Source of the DNA: Verrucomicrobiota bacterium
GTDB taxonomy: Bacteria > Verrucomicrobiota > Verrucomicrobiia > Limisphaerales > UBA1319
Assembly: GCA_022711435.1 (NCBI GenBank)
Contig: JAKLFB010000007.1
Coordinates: 124,001-188,000 of the forward strand
DNA: 64,000 bases
Reading direction: 5' to 3'
The position numbers and the translations under genes were made by a program. Positions 25,637-34,311 of this stretch are shown piece by piece. The notes beneath the pieces are model-generated. The model saw nothing but the letters and a program-made list of their open reading frames with translations. It was not told the origin of the DNA and ran no database searches. Position 1 is the first letter of the stretch, and each line of letters opens with the position of its first letter.

Positions 25637-27772
25637 ATGCCCTGGATGCCTTGGATTGCCTGTGTCGCGGGCGGATGGATGGCGTTGAGCCTCTCCGCTG
25701 GGGAGAGTCTGCGGACCGCCGTTGCAGAAAGGAGCAGCGGTCCGCCCGGTTCGATCGAGGATCCGCACCAGTGGCTCGAGGAGGTCGAGGGGGATCGGGC
25801 GCTGGAATGGGTGCGCCGGCAGAACGCCGAAAGCACCGCCCAGATCACGAACGCGCCGGCCTTCGAGCCCCTGCGCCGCCGATTGCTGGCCATCCTCGAC
25901 TCTCGCGATCGGATTCCGCACGCCGACAAGCGGGGGGAGCTTCTCTACAACTTCTGGCGGGATGAATCCCACCCCCGCGGCCTCTTCCGGCGGACCACCC
26001 TCGAGGAGTATCGCCGCGAGCACCCGGCATGGGAAACGGTGGTCGATCTGCACCAGCTGGCCGCCGCGGAAAAGGAGAGCTGGGTCTGGAAAGGGGATCG
26101 TCCCTTGTGGCCCGATTACGATCGAACGCTCCTGCTGCTGTCCCGAGGCGGAGCGGATGCGGTCGTGGCGCGCGAGTTCGACCTGCGGACGAAGTCGTTC
26201 GTGCCCGGCGGATTCACGCTGCCGGAGGCGAAGATCAGGGTCAGCTGGCGCCACCGGGACGCCTTGTATGTCGGGACCGATTTCGGCCCTGGATCGCTGA
26301 CGCGCTCGGGGTATCCGCGCCTGGTGAAGGAGTGGCGCCGGGGCACGCCCCTGTCGGAGGCCGCCCTGGTGTTCGCGGCCCAGGAAGGCGACGTCGGCGT
26401 GAGCGCGACCGTCGTCCATGATCGCGGCTTTGTCTACGAGCTGGTGGAGCGCGACATCACCTTCTTCTCGAACGAGACGTTGCTGCGCCAAGGCGACCAA
26501 TGGCGCCGGATCGAAAAGCCCGACGACGCCACGGTCTCCACCTTTGCGGATCAGCTGCTGATCACGCTGCGTTCGGACTGGGCGGTTGGAGGGCGGACCT
26601 ATCCGGCGGGCGCCCTGCTGGCGGCCGGGTTCAAGGGATTCCTCGATGGGAATCGCCGTCTCGATGTGCTTTTTGAGCCCGGCCCGCGCCAGTCGCTCGC
26701 GGACGTCACTGGCACGCGCCGATGGCTGATCGTCAACCAGCTCGAGAATGTCCGGTCCAGGCTGTACAGCCTCGAGCCCGCCGGCGATGGCTGGCGCCGC
26801 AAGCCGCTCGACGCTCCCGCCCTGGGCCAGGTCGCCGCCCGCGGGGTCGATCCCGACCAGAATGACGATTACTGGATGACCGCGACCGATTTTCTGACTC
26901 CCTCGAGCCTGTTCATGGGAACCGTTGACCAGGGCCCGCCGGTCAAGCTCAAGAGCCTGCCCGAGTTCTTCGCCGCCTCCGACGGCCAGATCGATCAGTT
27001 TGAAGCCGTGTCGAAAGACGGAACCCGAATCCCCTATTTCCAGGTCAGCCGCCGGAACACCCCTCTGGACGGCACCCAGCCGACACTGCTCTACGGCTAC
27101 GGCGGATTCGAGATTCCGATGCTCCCCGCCTACAATGCCATGGCGGGCGCGGCGTGGATCGAGCGGGGAGGCGCCTATGTCCTGGCCAACATCCGCGGCG
27201 GCGGCGAGTTCGGCCCCTCGTGGCACCAGGCCGCGCTCAAGGCCAATCGCCAGCGCGCCTACGACGATTTCATCGCCGTGGCTGAAGATCTGATCCGGCG
27301 CAAGATCACCTCGTCCCGCCGCCTGGGCATCATGGGGGGCTCGAACGGCGGCTTGCTGATGGGCAACATGCTGGTCCAGCGCCCTGATCTGTTCGGCGCC
27401 ATTGTCTGCCAGGTCCCCCTCCTCGACATGGGCCGCTATCACAAGCTCCTGGCCGGCGCGAGCTGGATCGGCGAATACGGAAACCCCGACGCGCCCGAGG
27501 AATGGGCCTTCCTGCAGAGATACTCTCCCTACCACCAGGTCCGCGCCGGCACGGCCTACCCGCCCGTCCTGTTCACCAGCTCGACCCGCGACGATCGGGT
27601 CCACCCCGCCCACGCCCGCAAGATGGTGGCCCGGATGAAATCCCAGGGGCACCCCGCTCTTTACTACGAGAACATCGAGGGCGGCCACGGCGCCGCCGCC
27701 GACAACCGGCAGGCGGCGTTCATGAGCGCGCTGGCATATCGGTTCCTTGCCGGGCAGCTCGGCCTGCCATAA
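25637..27772 (+). CDS. Exported prolyl oligopeptidase family serine peptidase (S9)
   Basis: 711 residues from the ATG at 25637. A short signal peptide is followed by the family N-terminal pattern EDPHQWLEEVEGDRALEWV. A beta-propeller region follows, then the alpha/beta hydrolase domain. The catalytic Ser is in GGSNGG (about residue 569), the Asp in TRDDRVHP (about 653) and the His in GGHGA (about 684). This family cleaves short peptides, often after proline, and is usually about 700 residues. Export suggests a role in peptide scavenging. Oligopeptidase B-like specificity cannot be excluded. Confidence 0.92.
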   Translation: MPWMPWIACVAGGWMALSLSAGESLRTAVAERSSGPPGSIEDPHQWLEEVEGDRALEWVRRQNAESTAQITNAPAFEPLRRRLLAILDSRDRIPHADKRGELLYNFWRDESHPRGLFRRTTLEEYRREHPAWETVVDLHQLAAAEKESWVWKGDRPLWPDYDRTLLLLSRGGADAVVAREFDLRTKSFVPGGFTLPEAKIRVSWRHRDALYVGTDFGPGSLTRSGYPRLVKEWRRGTPLSEAALVFAAQEGDVGVSATVVHDRGFVYELVERDITFFSNETLLRQGDQWRRIEKPDDATVSTFADQLLITLRSDWAVGGRTYPAGALLAAGFKGFLDGNRRLDVLFEPGPRQSLADVTGTRRWLIVNQLENVRSRLYSLEPAGDGWRRKPLDAPALGQVAARGVDPDQNDDYWMTATDFLTPSSLFMGTVDQGPPVKLKSLPEFFAASDGQIDQFEAVSKDGTRIPYFQVSRRNTPLDGTQPTLLYGYGGFEIPMLPAYNAMAGAAWIERGGAYVLANIRGGGEFGPSWHQAALKANRQRAYDDFIAVAEDLIRRKITSSRRLGIMGGSNGGLLMGNMLVQRPDLFGAIVCQVPLLDMGRYHKLLAGASWIGEYGNPDAPEEWAFLQRYSPYHQVRAGTAYPPVLFTSSTRDDRVHPAHARKMVARMKSQGHPALYYENIEGGHGAAADNRQAAFMSALAYRFLAGQLGLP

Positions 27773-27852
27773 TTGCACAGATGCGGCTGCGGCTGCGCAA
27801 TCTTTGCGCGATTTCGTCCCCACCAGCCCCCCCCGCAGGCGGATCTCGAGCC

Positions 27853-27868
27853 TGGCACGCTCTGTGCT
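27853..27868 (+). promoter_or_regulatory. Candidate sigma-54 (-24/-12) promoter
   Basis: TGGCACGCTCTGTGCT has GG at 27854-27855 and GC at 27866-27867, exactly ten bases apart. It matches the consensus TGGCACG-N4-TTGCW except for one base. Transcription would start near 27879, about 80 bases before the DUF4160 gene, in a 186-base gap. No enhancer-binding-protein site was identified. Confidence 0.45.
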
Positions 27869-27958
27869 TCTGGGCGATGCGTGGTCAAGACCCAGTCATC
27901 AATGGACGCCGCTCGAGGACGATCGGCAGGCTCCGCCCAATCGAGATAAGGAAAACAT

Positions 27959-28273
27959 ATGCCCGTGCTCGCCATGTTCCAGGGGATCGTGATTCGGATG
28001 CTGACGGACCGCACCTTCGGGGTGCACCTGCACGCCTTTCACGGGAATTCGGAGATGGTGGTGGCTCTCGACCCAGTCCGGATGCTTCAAAGCGATGCGC
28101 CGATCTGGGTGGAGCGGTGCGTGCTCGAGTGGGCTCGCCGCCACGAATGCCAGTTCCAAAGGCTTGGCCAGCTCCATCGGCTCAACCTGCTCCACCGGGT
28201 TTCGGCTTGCCGGATCCCGTCGCGCCGCCCGTCAGCGGCGGCGGCCCCCTGCCGGCTCTCTCCCACTGTTTAG
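27959..28273 (+). CDS. DUF4160-like small protein
   Basis: 104 residues. The first 70 or so match the DUF4160 pattern: MPVLAMFQGIVIRML, then a conserved His-containing HLHAFHG, a beta strand, and a helix with WVERCVLEWARRH. DUF4160 proteins are small, often near toxin-antitoxin or phage genes, and of unknown function. Here no partner toxin or DUF2442 gene is adjacent. The last 25 residues are low-complexity and unlike the usual family end, so the gene may be decayed at its 3' end. AAGGA seven bases before the ATG is a good ribosome-binding site. Confidence 0.65.
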   Translation: MPVLAMFQGIVIRMLTDRTFGVHLHAFHGNSEMVVALDPVRMLQSDAPIWVERCVLEWARRHECQFQRLGQLHRLNLLHRVSACRIPSRRPSAAAAPCRLSPTV

Positions 28274-28323
28274 GGTCTCTCAGGCCCTCGGCAACCACCA
28301 CTAACCAACCCAAGGACGTTCGA

Positions 28324-29082
28324 ATGAAATGGATCCGCAATACAGCGTTTGTCTACCTGGCTCTGGGCGCATTCACGGCGATGGCCGCCGCCCAGGATGC
28401 CGGCGCACCTCCTGCCCGGGGCGACCGCCCTCCGATGCGCGGCGGGCCTGGCGGACGCGGGATGATGGGCGGCCCCGGAGGCGCGCGCGGCGGCGGGCCT
28501 GGATTCTCGGCCAATCCGGTTCCCAAAGACGACGCCGAAAAGAAGGTCCTGAATGTGCTGGATGAGATCCAGCGCCAGGGCCGGGGGATGAGCGTTCCCC
28601 GGGACGACGGACGCCTGCTCCGGTTGCTGGCGGAAAGCACCGGCGCCAAACACGCCGTCGAGATCGGCACCTTCCACGGGTACTCGGGCATCTGGACGTG
28701 CCTGGGGCTGCGCGCCGGCGGCGGCAAGCTGACAACCTTCGAGATCGATCCCCGAAACGCCGAGATCTCCCGGCAGAACTTCAAGCGCGCCGGGGTTGAC
28801 TCGATGGTGACGCTGATCGAAGGGGACGCGCATGTCGAGGTCGCCAAGCTCAAGGGCCCGATTGACATGGTGTTCATCGATGCCGACAAGGAAGGCTACA
28901 CGGATTACCTGAACAAGCTCCTGCCCCTGGTGCGGCCCGGCGGGCTTGTGGTCGCCCACAACATTTCTGCCGGGATGGCCGATCCCAAATACATCGAGGC
29001 CATCAATACCAATCCAGCCCTCGAGAGCGTGTTCGTCAGCGCCGGCAGCGGCGGGATCAGCGTCTCGATGAAGAAGCGGTGA
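28324..29082 (+). CDS. Exported class I SAM-dependent O-methyltransferase-like protein
   Basis: 252 residues. The first 24 (MKWIRNTAFVYLALGAFTAM, then AAAQ) form a signal peptide. A Gly/Arg/Pro/Met-rich linker of about 45 residues follows. The catalytic domain is a COMT-type fold: motif I VEIGTFHGYSG near residue 112, TTFEIDP, and FIDADKEGY near 183, which supplies metal and cofactor contacts. Class I methyltransferases normally work in the cytoplasm, since SAM is made there. Export therefore suggests a lost or altered function, or a periplasmic ligand other than SAM. It lies 50 bases after the DUF4160 gene. Confidence 0.85.
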   Translation: MKWIRNTAFVYLALGAFTAMAAAQDAGAPPARGDRPPMRGGPGGRGMMGGPGGARGGGPGFSANPVPKDDAEKKVLNVLDEIQRQGRGMSVPRDDGRLLRLLAESTGAKHAVEIGTFHGYSGIWTCLGLRAGGGKLTTFEIDPRNAEISRQNFKRAGVDSMVTLIEGDAHVEVAKLKGPIDMVFIDADKEGYTDYLNKLLPLVRPGGLVVAHNISAGMADPKYIEAINTNPALESVFVSAGSGGISVSMKKR

Positions 29083-29137
29083 ATCGTGGCTGGCGGCCGC
29101 GAGCCGTTGGATGCATCCACGGCGGCAGAGGACTGCC

Positions 29138-29309
29138 GCGCCCCGAGCTTTTCGGACCGCGGACGTCCTCGTCCGCAGCGCCCGCCCGCAGAGATAGCGA
29201 TCGCGCTGCGGGCCAGGAGGCGCGCGCCCCGAGCTTTTCGGACCGCGGACGTCCTCGTCCGCAGGGCCCGCCCGCAGCGACAGCGATCGCGCTGCGGGCC
29301 AGGAGGCCC
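29138..29309. repeat. Tandem pair of 86-bp repeats
   Basis: Copies at 29138-29223 and 29224-29309 differ at about four positions. Each contains a GCGGAC/GTCCGC inverted pair and ends in CGCGCTGCGGGCCAGGAGG. They lie between convergent genes, after the methyltransferase and before the porin terminator. A partial copy lies at 34312-34342. No gene is evident in the unit. Confidence 0.85.
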
Positions 29310-29350
29310 GCGCCACAACGCTTCGCGCCAGCGTCGCAGCAAACAAAAAA

Positions 29351-29372
29351 CCCCTTCCGTTGCAGGAAGGGG
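29351..29372. terminator. Bidirectional intrinsic terminator
   Basis: CCCCTTCC (29351-29358) pairs with GGAAGGGG (29365-29372) around a six-base loop. It is flanked by six A on the left and five T on the right, so a U-tract follows the hairpin on either strand. It sits 23 bases past the porin stop codon and also closes the plus-strand methyltransferase transcript. Confidence 0.9.
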
Positions 29373-29395
29373 TTTTTGATTCGAAAGATCGGGGC

Positions 29396-30574
29396 TTAGA
29401 ACTTGTAGATCACGTTCAGAGCCAGCGACAGGGCATTGGTGTCCAGGTCGCCGAAGGAGTTGCCGCCCTCGAGGTCGTGGTCCCAGCGCAACTCGAGCCG
29501 GGTGATGACCGGATCCCACAACTTATAGTCGAGGGTGAGGGTTTCGGCGAACACTTCGCGCATACCAGGGAACGCCGGAGTGCCGAAGTAGTTGCCCGAG
29601 AACGTGGCATACTCGGAGCGGCTGGCCAGCGTCATTTTCTCGGTCGCCTTCCAGACGAGATAGCCAGAGACCGCGTTGGCATAGACGCTGGAGTTGACGC
29701 CGCTTTCGGAGATGCCGAAGTAATCGTAAGCGATGCCCAGCGACAGACCTTCGACCGGAGTCGGCATCGTCGCACCGGCGTACCAATTCACCCAATCCGA
29801 ATGGCTGCTGATGACCGGCTGGCCTTCGACGACACCGGCATACAGGGTGGCGCCTTCGAGGAAGCCCATGCTCTCCGGAGCAGACAGAGCGAACGAACCC
29901 ATGTAGGTTTTTTCCGACTCCGAACGCCACCATGGAGCGATACCGGCAGGTCTGGCGTTGATGTTCTGGCTCCAGGAATCCGCGATCCCGGCCGCCACGC
30001 TCATCCAGTCGCTGACCTGATAGCTGGCCAGCAACCCGGTGTGACCCTTCGGCTCCATGAAATATCCGTAGGACCGGCTGTAGTTCGGGTTGTTCCCGGC
30101 TTCAAAGACCTCGTAGCCGATGATCGTGTCGAACACGCCCATCTTGAGGTCAATACCGTTGCCTGCCGGAACTCGCAGCGCCACATACGCCTGCTTCACT
30201 CCGAAATCGGCCGTGTTACCCCCAAAAATGGATTGGGTGTTGTAAGCGTTGGCATCGGGGCCGAACAGCAAGTCAACCTTGTAGCCCGCCGACCAGGACG
30301 ATTCGTCCAATGGTTTCTCGAGCGACAGCTTGACGACGTTCAAGTTGAAGCCGTCGCTTTTGTCCGCGCCGTCGTAAGAGCGGCCGGGCAAGTTGTTGAC
30401 CATTCCGGCGCCGGTCTGGCGGCCGATCTGCCAGATGGCCGATGTATCGACATAACCGCCGATCGTCACGGCGCCCAGGGCGCTGGTGACAGGGTGTTCA
30501 TCGGCTTGCACCGCTGAACCCAGGCTCACAACGCCGGCTGATGCCAGCGCGATCGTCCATTTATTGAACTTCAT
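29396..30574 (-). CDS. Outer-membrane beta-barrel porin (BBP2-like)
   Basis: 392 residues. A clean signal peptide ends near AVQA. Alternating amphipathic strands fill the mature protein and the last residue is Phe (VIYKF), the outer-membrane assembly signal. The segment with AVTIGGYVDTSAIWQ and the ending with LRWDHDLEGG and NALSLALNVIYKF resemble the putative beta-barrel porin-2 (OmpL-like) family. It has its own strong promoter, GAGGAA just before the ATG, and an intrinsic terminator, so it is probably highly expressed. A+T content is higher than in neighbouring genes, consistent with selected codon use. Substrate unknown. Confidence 0.9.
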   Translation of the reverse strand: MKFNKWTIALASAGVVSLGSAVQADEHPVTSALGAVTIGGYVDTSAIWQIGRQTGAGMVNNLPGRSYDGADKSDGFNLNVVKLSLEKPLDESSWSAGYKVDLLFGPDANAYNTQSIFGGNTADFGVKQAYVALRVPAGNGIDLKMGVFDTIIGYEVFEAGNNPNYSRSYGYFMEPKGHTGLLASYQVSDWMSVAAGIADSWSQNINARPAGIAPWWRSESEKTYMGSFALSAPESMGFLEGATLYAGVVEGQPVISSHSDWVNWYAGATMPTPVEGLSLGIAYDYFGISESGVNSSVYANAVSGYLVWKATEKMTLASRSEYATFSGNYFGTPAFPGMREVFAETLTLDYKLWDPVITRLELRWDHDLEGGNSFGDLDTNALSLALNVIYKF

Positions 30575-30620
30575 TCGTTTGTTCCTCGTGCGATGTTTTT
30601 ACCAATCGTGTTTTTTTTTA

Positions 30621-30639
30621 GGGTAAATCCGGTTTACCC
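30621..30639. other. Hairpin in the porin leader
   Basis: GGGTAAA (30621-30627) pairs with TTTACCC (30633-30639) around a five-base loop. On the porin strand it is followed by TAAAAAAAAA. It sits inside the roughly 98-base porin leader. It may stabilise the message or regulate translation. It lacks the U-tract of a terminator on that strand. Confidence 0.5.
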
Positions 30640-30678
30640 GTGCACCGGTTAAAAAACACTACCGTGCATTTGAGCGGA

Positions 30679-30707
30679 GATATAAGGGAATCCCGTTCCA
30701 TTGACAA
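30679..30707 (-). promoter_or_regulatory. Sigma-70-type promoter of the porin gene
   Basis: On the minus strand the -35 is TTGTCA (30702-30707) and the -10 is TATATC (30679-30684) with a 17-base spacer. Each hexamer matches five of six consensus bases. Transcription would begin near 30672, about 98 bases before the porin start. Confidence 0.7.
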
Positions 30708-30741
30708 CAAGATTTTTTGGCTGATGATCGGGGGTATCCAT

Positions 30742-32274
30742 TCATGGCCATGCCAGGACGGCAGGCGGGCTGGAATTCCCCGCCGGATCCACGGCCGATA
30801 CGGCAATGCGGCTGACCCGCGGCTGCCCCCCCGTTTTGGGCGGAGACCACGATCGGGAGGTTGCCGGAAGCACATCCGTCATCCATGTCTTGCCCCGGAG
30901 GGTTTGCACGACCCACCACCGGGCGGGTTCGGAGCCCGCCGGGGACCAGCGAACCGCTCCGCCTTCGATCCGGCACCGAGGCGGGGCCGGAGGCTGGCTG
31001 TCCAGCCAGGATGATGCCGGCACCAAGGCCGCATCCGAATACAGCTGCCCCTTGATGGCAGCCGATAATGTCCCATCCTGTCTCTCCAGCGGCTTGATGT
31101 TCCAGAAAATATGGCCCGTGGCCCCCGGCTGCTTCCGGATGATCCCCACCTGTTGCACAATCTCCCCAGCCGCCCATTGCGTTCCCACGCGAGCCGCGTT
31201 GAGGCCCGGCCACAGATGCCGGCCGCGCGAGTTCTGCTTCGACCACCAGTCGAGCAGGACCGGGAAGCTCTGCTGCCGCGCCGAGATCGGCCAGTAAAGC
31301 TGAGGAGCGAAATAGTCCGCCCACCCGTTCGCCATCCACCACCTCGAGTCGGCATAGAGCTCCTCGAACGCATCCAGCCCCTCGATCCCTGGAGGAACAC
31401 GGTTCCGCCAGATCCCGAATGGGCTCAGGCCGACCTTGACCGATCGCTTGGCCGCTTTGACTGCCTGGTATAGATCCTCGACAAACTGGTTGATGTTCTT
31501 CCGCCGCCAGTCGGCCCGATCCAGCCCGCCACCCGCCGCCTCGAATGCGCCCCAGCTCCGATCGTCCGGGAAATCGACCGCCTGGCCCTCGCGATCCCGG
31601 ATCCGGTACGGATAGAAATAATCGTCCAGATGAATGCCATCGATGTCGTAGCGCCGCACGATGTCCAGGATCACCCGAATCGAGTGCTGCCTCACGGCCT
31701 GCTGGCCAGGATCCAGCCAGGACTGGTTGCCGTAGGCCACCACCCAGTCCGGATGCCGCCGGATCACATGATCGCCCGACACCGCCGATTTGGCCGACGA
31801 GTGGCGGGCGCGGAACGGATTGACCCACGCGTGCAGCTCGAGCCCCCGCGCGTGCGCCTGCGCGACCGCAAGCTCGAGCGGATCGTAGAACGGATCCGGC
31901 GCCTTTCCCATCGCACCCGTCAGGTATTCGGACCATGGCTCGTAAGGCGAGTCGTAGAGGGCGTCGCAGGCGGGGCGGACCTGCAAGATCACCGCGTTGA
32001 GCTTGAGCGCGGCCGCCCGATCCAGGAGCGCCGTCAGCTCCCGCTGCTGGTCGGCGGCAGCCAGGCCCGGTTTGGATGGCCAGTTGATGTTGGATACCGA
32101 GGCCACCCACGCCCCCCGGAACTCACGGCGCGGCGCCGGCGGGGCCGATAGCGCCGCGGACCCCGCGCGCGCGCTGTCGGCCAGCGCAAGACCCGCCAGC
32201 AGCAAGCCTCCGGCCCGCCCGAACGCGCCTTCGAGACATCGCGGCAAAAGGAAGAGGAAACGGCGGCGGATCAT
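30742..32274 (-). CDS. Exported glycoside hydrolase family 10-like (GHL10) protein
   Basis: 510 residues from the ATG at 32272-32274, which overlaps the upstream stop (ATGA). A long basic N-terminus and hydrophobic segment form a signal sequence. The GHL10/DUF187 core begins EFRGAWVASVSNINWPS. It continues with LNAVILQVRPACDALY, HAWVNPFRAR, DIDGIHLDDYFYPY and WWMANGWADYFAPQLYW. The repeated acidic residues after beta strands suit a TIM-barrel glycosidase. A C-terminal beta-rich tail of about 90 residues may be a fibronectin-like module. The substrate is unknown; related proteins act on bacterial or plant glycans. Confidence 0.88.
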   Translation of the reverse strand: MIRRRFLFLLPRCLEGAFGRAGGLLLAGLALADSARAGSAALSAPPAPRREFRGAWVASVSNINWPSKPGLAAADQQRELTALLDRAAALKLNAVILQVRPACDALYDSPYEPWSEYLTGAMGKAPDPFYDPLELAVAQAHARGLELHAWVNPFRARHSSAKSAVSGDHVIRRHPDWVVAYGNQSWLDPGQQAVRQHSIRVILDIVRRYDIDGIHLDDYFYPYRIRDREGQAVDFPDDRSWGAFEAAGGGLDRADWRRKNINQFVEDLYQAVKAAKRSVKVGLSPFGIWRNRVPPGIEGLDAFEELYADSRWWMANGWADYFAPQLYWPISARQQSFPVLLDWWSKQNSRGRHLWPGLNAARVGTQWAAGEIVQQVGIIRKQPGATGHIFWNIKPLERQDGTLSAAIKGQLYSDAALVPASSWLDSQPPAPPRCRIEGGAVRWSPAGSEPARWWVVQTLRGKTWMTDVLPATSRSWSPPKTGGQPRVSRIAVSAVDPAGNSSPPAVLAWP

Positions 32275-32663
32275 GGCCCGGGGCGGGCGGCGGAGAGGCG
32301 CCGCAAGACATTCTCGGCGGCCCAACCGGCCACGCAGATCACCTTGTGGCGGGAGGATTGCCCCTGCTGGATCTGGAGGCTGCCCTTCGGACATCCGAGC
32401 CGCTCGGCCAGAAGCCGGATCAGGGCATCGTTGGCCGCCGAATCGACCGGCGGCGCGGTCACCCAGACCCGCAGCTCCTCGCCCTCGAGCGGCCCGATCT
32501 CGTTGCGCGAGGCCCGCGGCTGGACCTTGACCGCCACCGTCGCCCCCGAGTCGCGCGCGCGCAGGAACCCCGGCAGCGGCGGCGGCAACGTTTTGCCGCC
32601 GGGCTTGGCCGCCGCTGGGCCTCCGGCGTGGCGATGTTGCATGGGCAGAGCGGGAGAAGCCAT
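32271..32663 (-). CDS. DUF167 (YggU-like) protein
   Basis: 130 residues, or 123 from the ATG at 32642. The DUF167 signature is clear: VKVQPRASRNEIGPL, then APPVDSAANDALIRLLAERLG and SSRHKVI. The N-terminal 35 residues are a Gly/Pro-rich extension. These small cytoplasmic proteins are conserved across bacteria but not characterised. It is coupled to the hydrolase gene by ATGA and lies 168 bases after mpl. Confidence 0.92.
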   Translation of the reverse strand: MASPALPMQHRHAGGPAAAKPGGKTLPPPLPGFLRARDSGATVAVKVQPRASRNEIGPLEGEELRVWVTAPPVDSAANDALIRLLAERLGCPKGSLQIQQGQSSRHKVICVAGWAAENVLRRLSAARPGP

Positions 32664-32831
32664 GGCCTACCATCGCAGATCGTTCCGTTCCATCGCCGCA
32701 AGCCTAACCGGAGGTCCCGTTCCTCGTCGAGGCCAAACGGCGCCAGGCAGCAATCCGCCCGTTCTTTGGATCCTTCCAGCATCTTCGTTCGGAGCGGGCA
32801 TTGCGCAGGATCGATCCCCCGCGGCTGCGCT

Positions 32832-34250
32832 TCAAGGATGCCGCTGCTCCTGCGGGCGCAGCCGCGCCAGGAGCCGGTCGTGGATCCCGCCGAATCCGCC
32901 ATTGCTGAAGACGCACACCACATCGCCAGGCCGCGCATGCCGGCTGACATGATCGACGATGGATTCGACGGAGGGCAGGTAGGCGGCGGGCCGGCCGGCT
33001 GCCTGCAAATCGCTCATCAGCCGGCCGGGGTCCAGCCGCACCGCGGGATCCAGCTGATCGAGGCGCGCCACCTCGGCGATCGCGATCGCGTCGGCCAGCG
33101 CCAGGGCGTCGGCCAGCTCCCGCTGGAACACGTTCCTGCGGGTGGTATTGGTCCGCGGTTCGAACACCGCCCACAGCCGCCGGCCTGGAAACCGCAGCCG
33201 CAGCGCCCGGATCGTCTCGCGAATGGCGGTCGGATGATGCCCAAAATCGTCGACCACGGTGATGCCGCCCGCCTCGCCCCGGATCTCCATCCGGCGCTTG
33301 ACGCCGCGGAAGGTGTCGAAGGCCGCCTGGATCTCCGCCGGGCTCAGGCCGCAATGCCGGGCGCAGGCCGCTGCCGCCAGAGCGTTGCGGACGTTGAACT
33401 CGCCTGCCAGCGGAACCCGGAACCGCTGCCCCTCGTACTCGAACGCCGCCCCGCCGCCGGCGCACTCGAGCCGGACCGCGCGGGCTTCGTTGTCCGGTCC
33501 CAGGCCGAATCGCCGGACCGGGCAGTGCCGGATCTGGAGCAGCGGGGCGAGGTTGGGGTCGTCCCCGTTGGCCAGCAGCAGGCCGTTCCGCGGCACCAGA
33601 TTGATCAGCCGGCGGAACGAGAGCTGGATCGCCGCCAGATTCTCGAAGATGTCCGCGTGGTCGAACTCGAGGTTGTTGACGATCACGACCTCGGGGAGGT
33701 AATGGACAAACTTGCTCCGCTTGTCGAAAAAGGCGGTGTCGTACTCGTCCCCTTCGATGATGAACCACTCGCTGTCCGTGAACCGGGCGCCGGCCCCGAA
33801 ATTGGCCGGCAGGCCGCCCACCAGGAAGCCCGGATTCCGCCCGCTCCGCTCGAAGATCCAGGCCAGCAGGGCGGTGGTGGTCGTCTTGCCGTGCGTGCCC
33901 GCCACCACCAGCGACCGCCGCCCGCGCAGGAAGAACTCCCGCAGCAGCTCCGGCAGCGAGCAGTAGCGCAGCTTCCGCTCGAGGATGGCCTCGGCCTCCG
34001 GATTGCCGCGCGAGATCGCGTTTCCGATGACTGCCAGGTCGGGGGCGGGCTCGAGGTTCTCTTCCGCGTAGCCGGTTCGCACTGCGATGCCGTGCTCGGC
34101 CAGGAAGGTCGACATCGGCGGATAGACCTGCTCATCCGATCCGGTGACCTGGAAGCCCCGCTGCTGGAGGGCGACCGCCACCGCCGCCATCGCCGTGCCG
34201 CCCACACCCACGAAATGCACCCGTGATATGTCAGGTCCCATGCGGTCCAT
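32832..34250 (-). CDS. mpl: UDP-N-acetylmuramate:L-alanyl-gamma-D-glutamyl-meso-diaminopimelate ligase
   Basis: 472 residues. Mpl recycles cell-wall tripeptide by joining it to UDP-MurNAc with ATP. Evidence is the Mur-ligase N-domain (RVHFVGVGGTAMAAVA), the P-loop GTHGKTTTT near residue 117, and the Mpl-specific EGDEYDTAFFDKRSKFVHY. NNLEFDHADIF and ATP-domain blocks such as DDFGHHPTAI follow. Length is typical (about 455-480). The presence of Mpl implies meso-diaminopimelate peptidoglycan and muropeptide recycling. A repeat fragment lies just upstream. Confidence 0.95.
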   Translation of the reverse strand: MDRMGPDISRVHFVGVGGTAMAAVAVALQQRGFQVTGSDEQVYPPMSTFLAEHGIAVRTGYAEENLEPAPDLAVIGNAISRGNPEAEAILERKLRYCSLPELLREFFLRGRRSLVVAGTHGKTTTTALLAWIFERSGRNPGFLVGGLPANFGAGARFTDSEWFIIEGDEYDTAFFDKRSKFVHYLPEVVIVNNLEFDHADIFENLAAIQLSFRRLINLVPRNGLLLANGDDPNLAPLLQIRHCPVRRFGLGPDNEARAVRLECAGGGAAFEYEGQRFRVPLAGEFNVRNALAAAACARHCGLSPAEIQAAFDTFRGVKRRMEIRGEAGGITVVDDFGHHPTAIRETIRALRLRFPGRRLWAVFEPRTNTTRRNVFQRELADALALADAIAIAEVARLDQLDPAVRLDPGRLMSDLQAAGRPAAYLPSVESIVDHVSRHARPGDVVCVFSNGGFGGIHDRLLARLRPQEQRHP

Positions 34251-34311
34251 GGTGGGTCATCCCCCGCGAGACGCAACCCGGAATTATTTACAGCGAATCG
34301 GGCGCCCGCCA

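Noticed and set aside
27959..28273. Toxin-antitoxin module around DUF4160
   Set aside because: No partner gene lies on either side. The neighbours are a peptidase and a methyltransferase.
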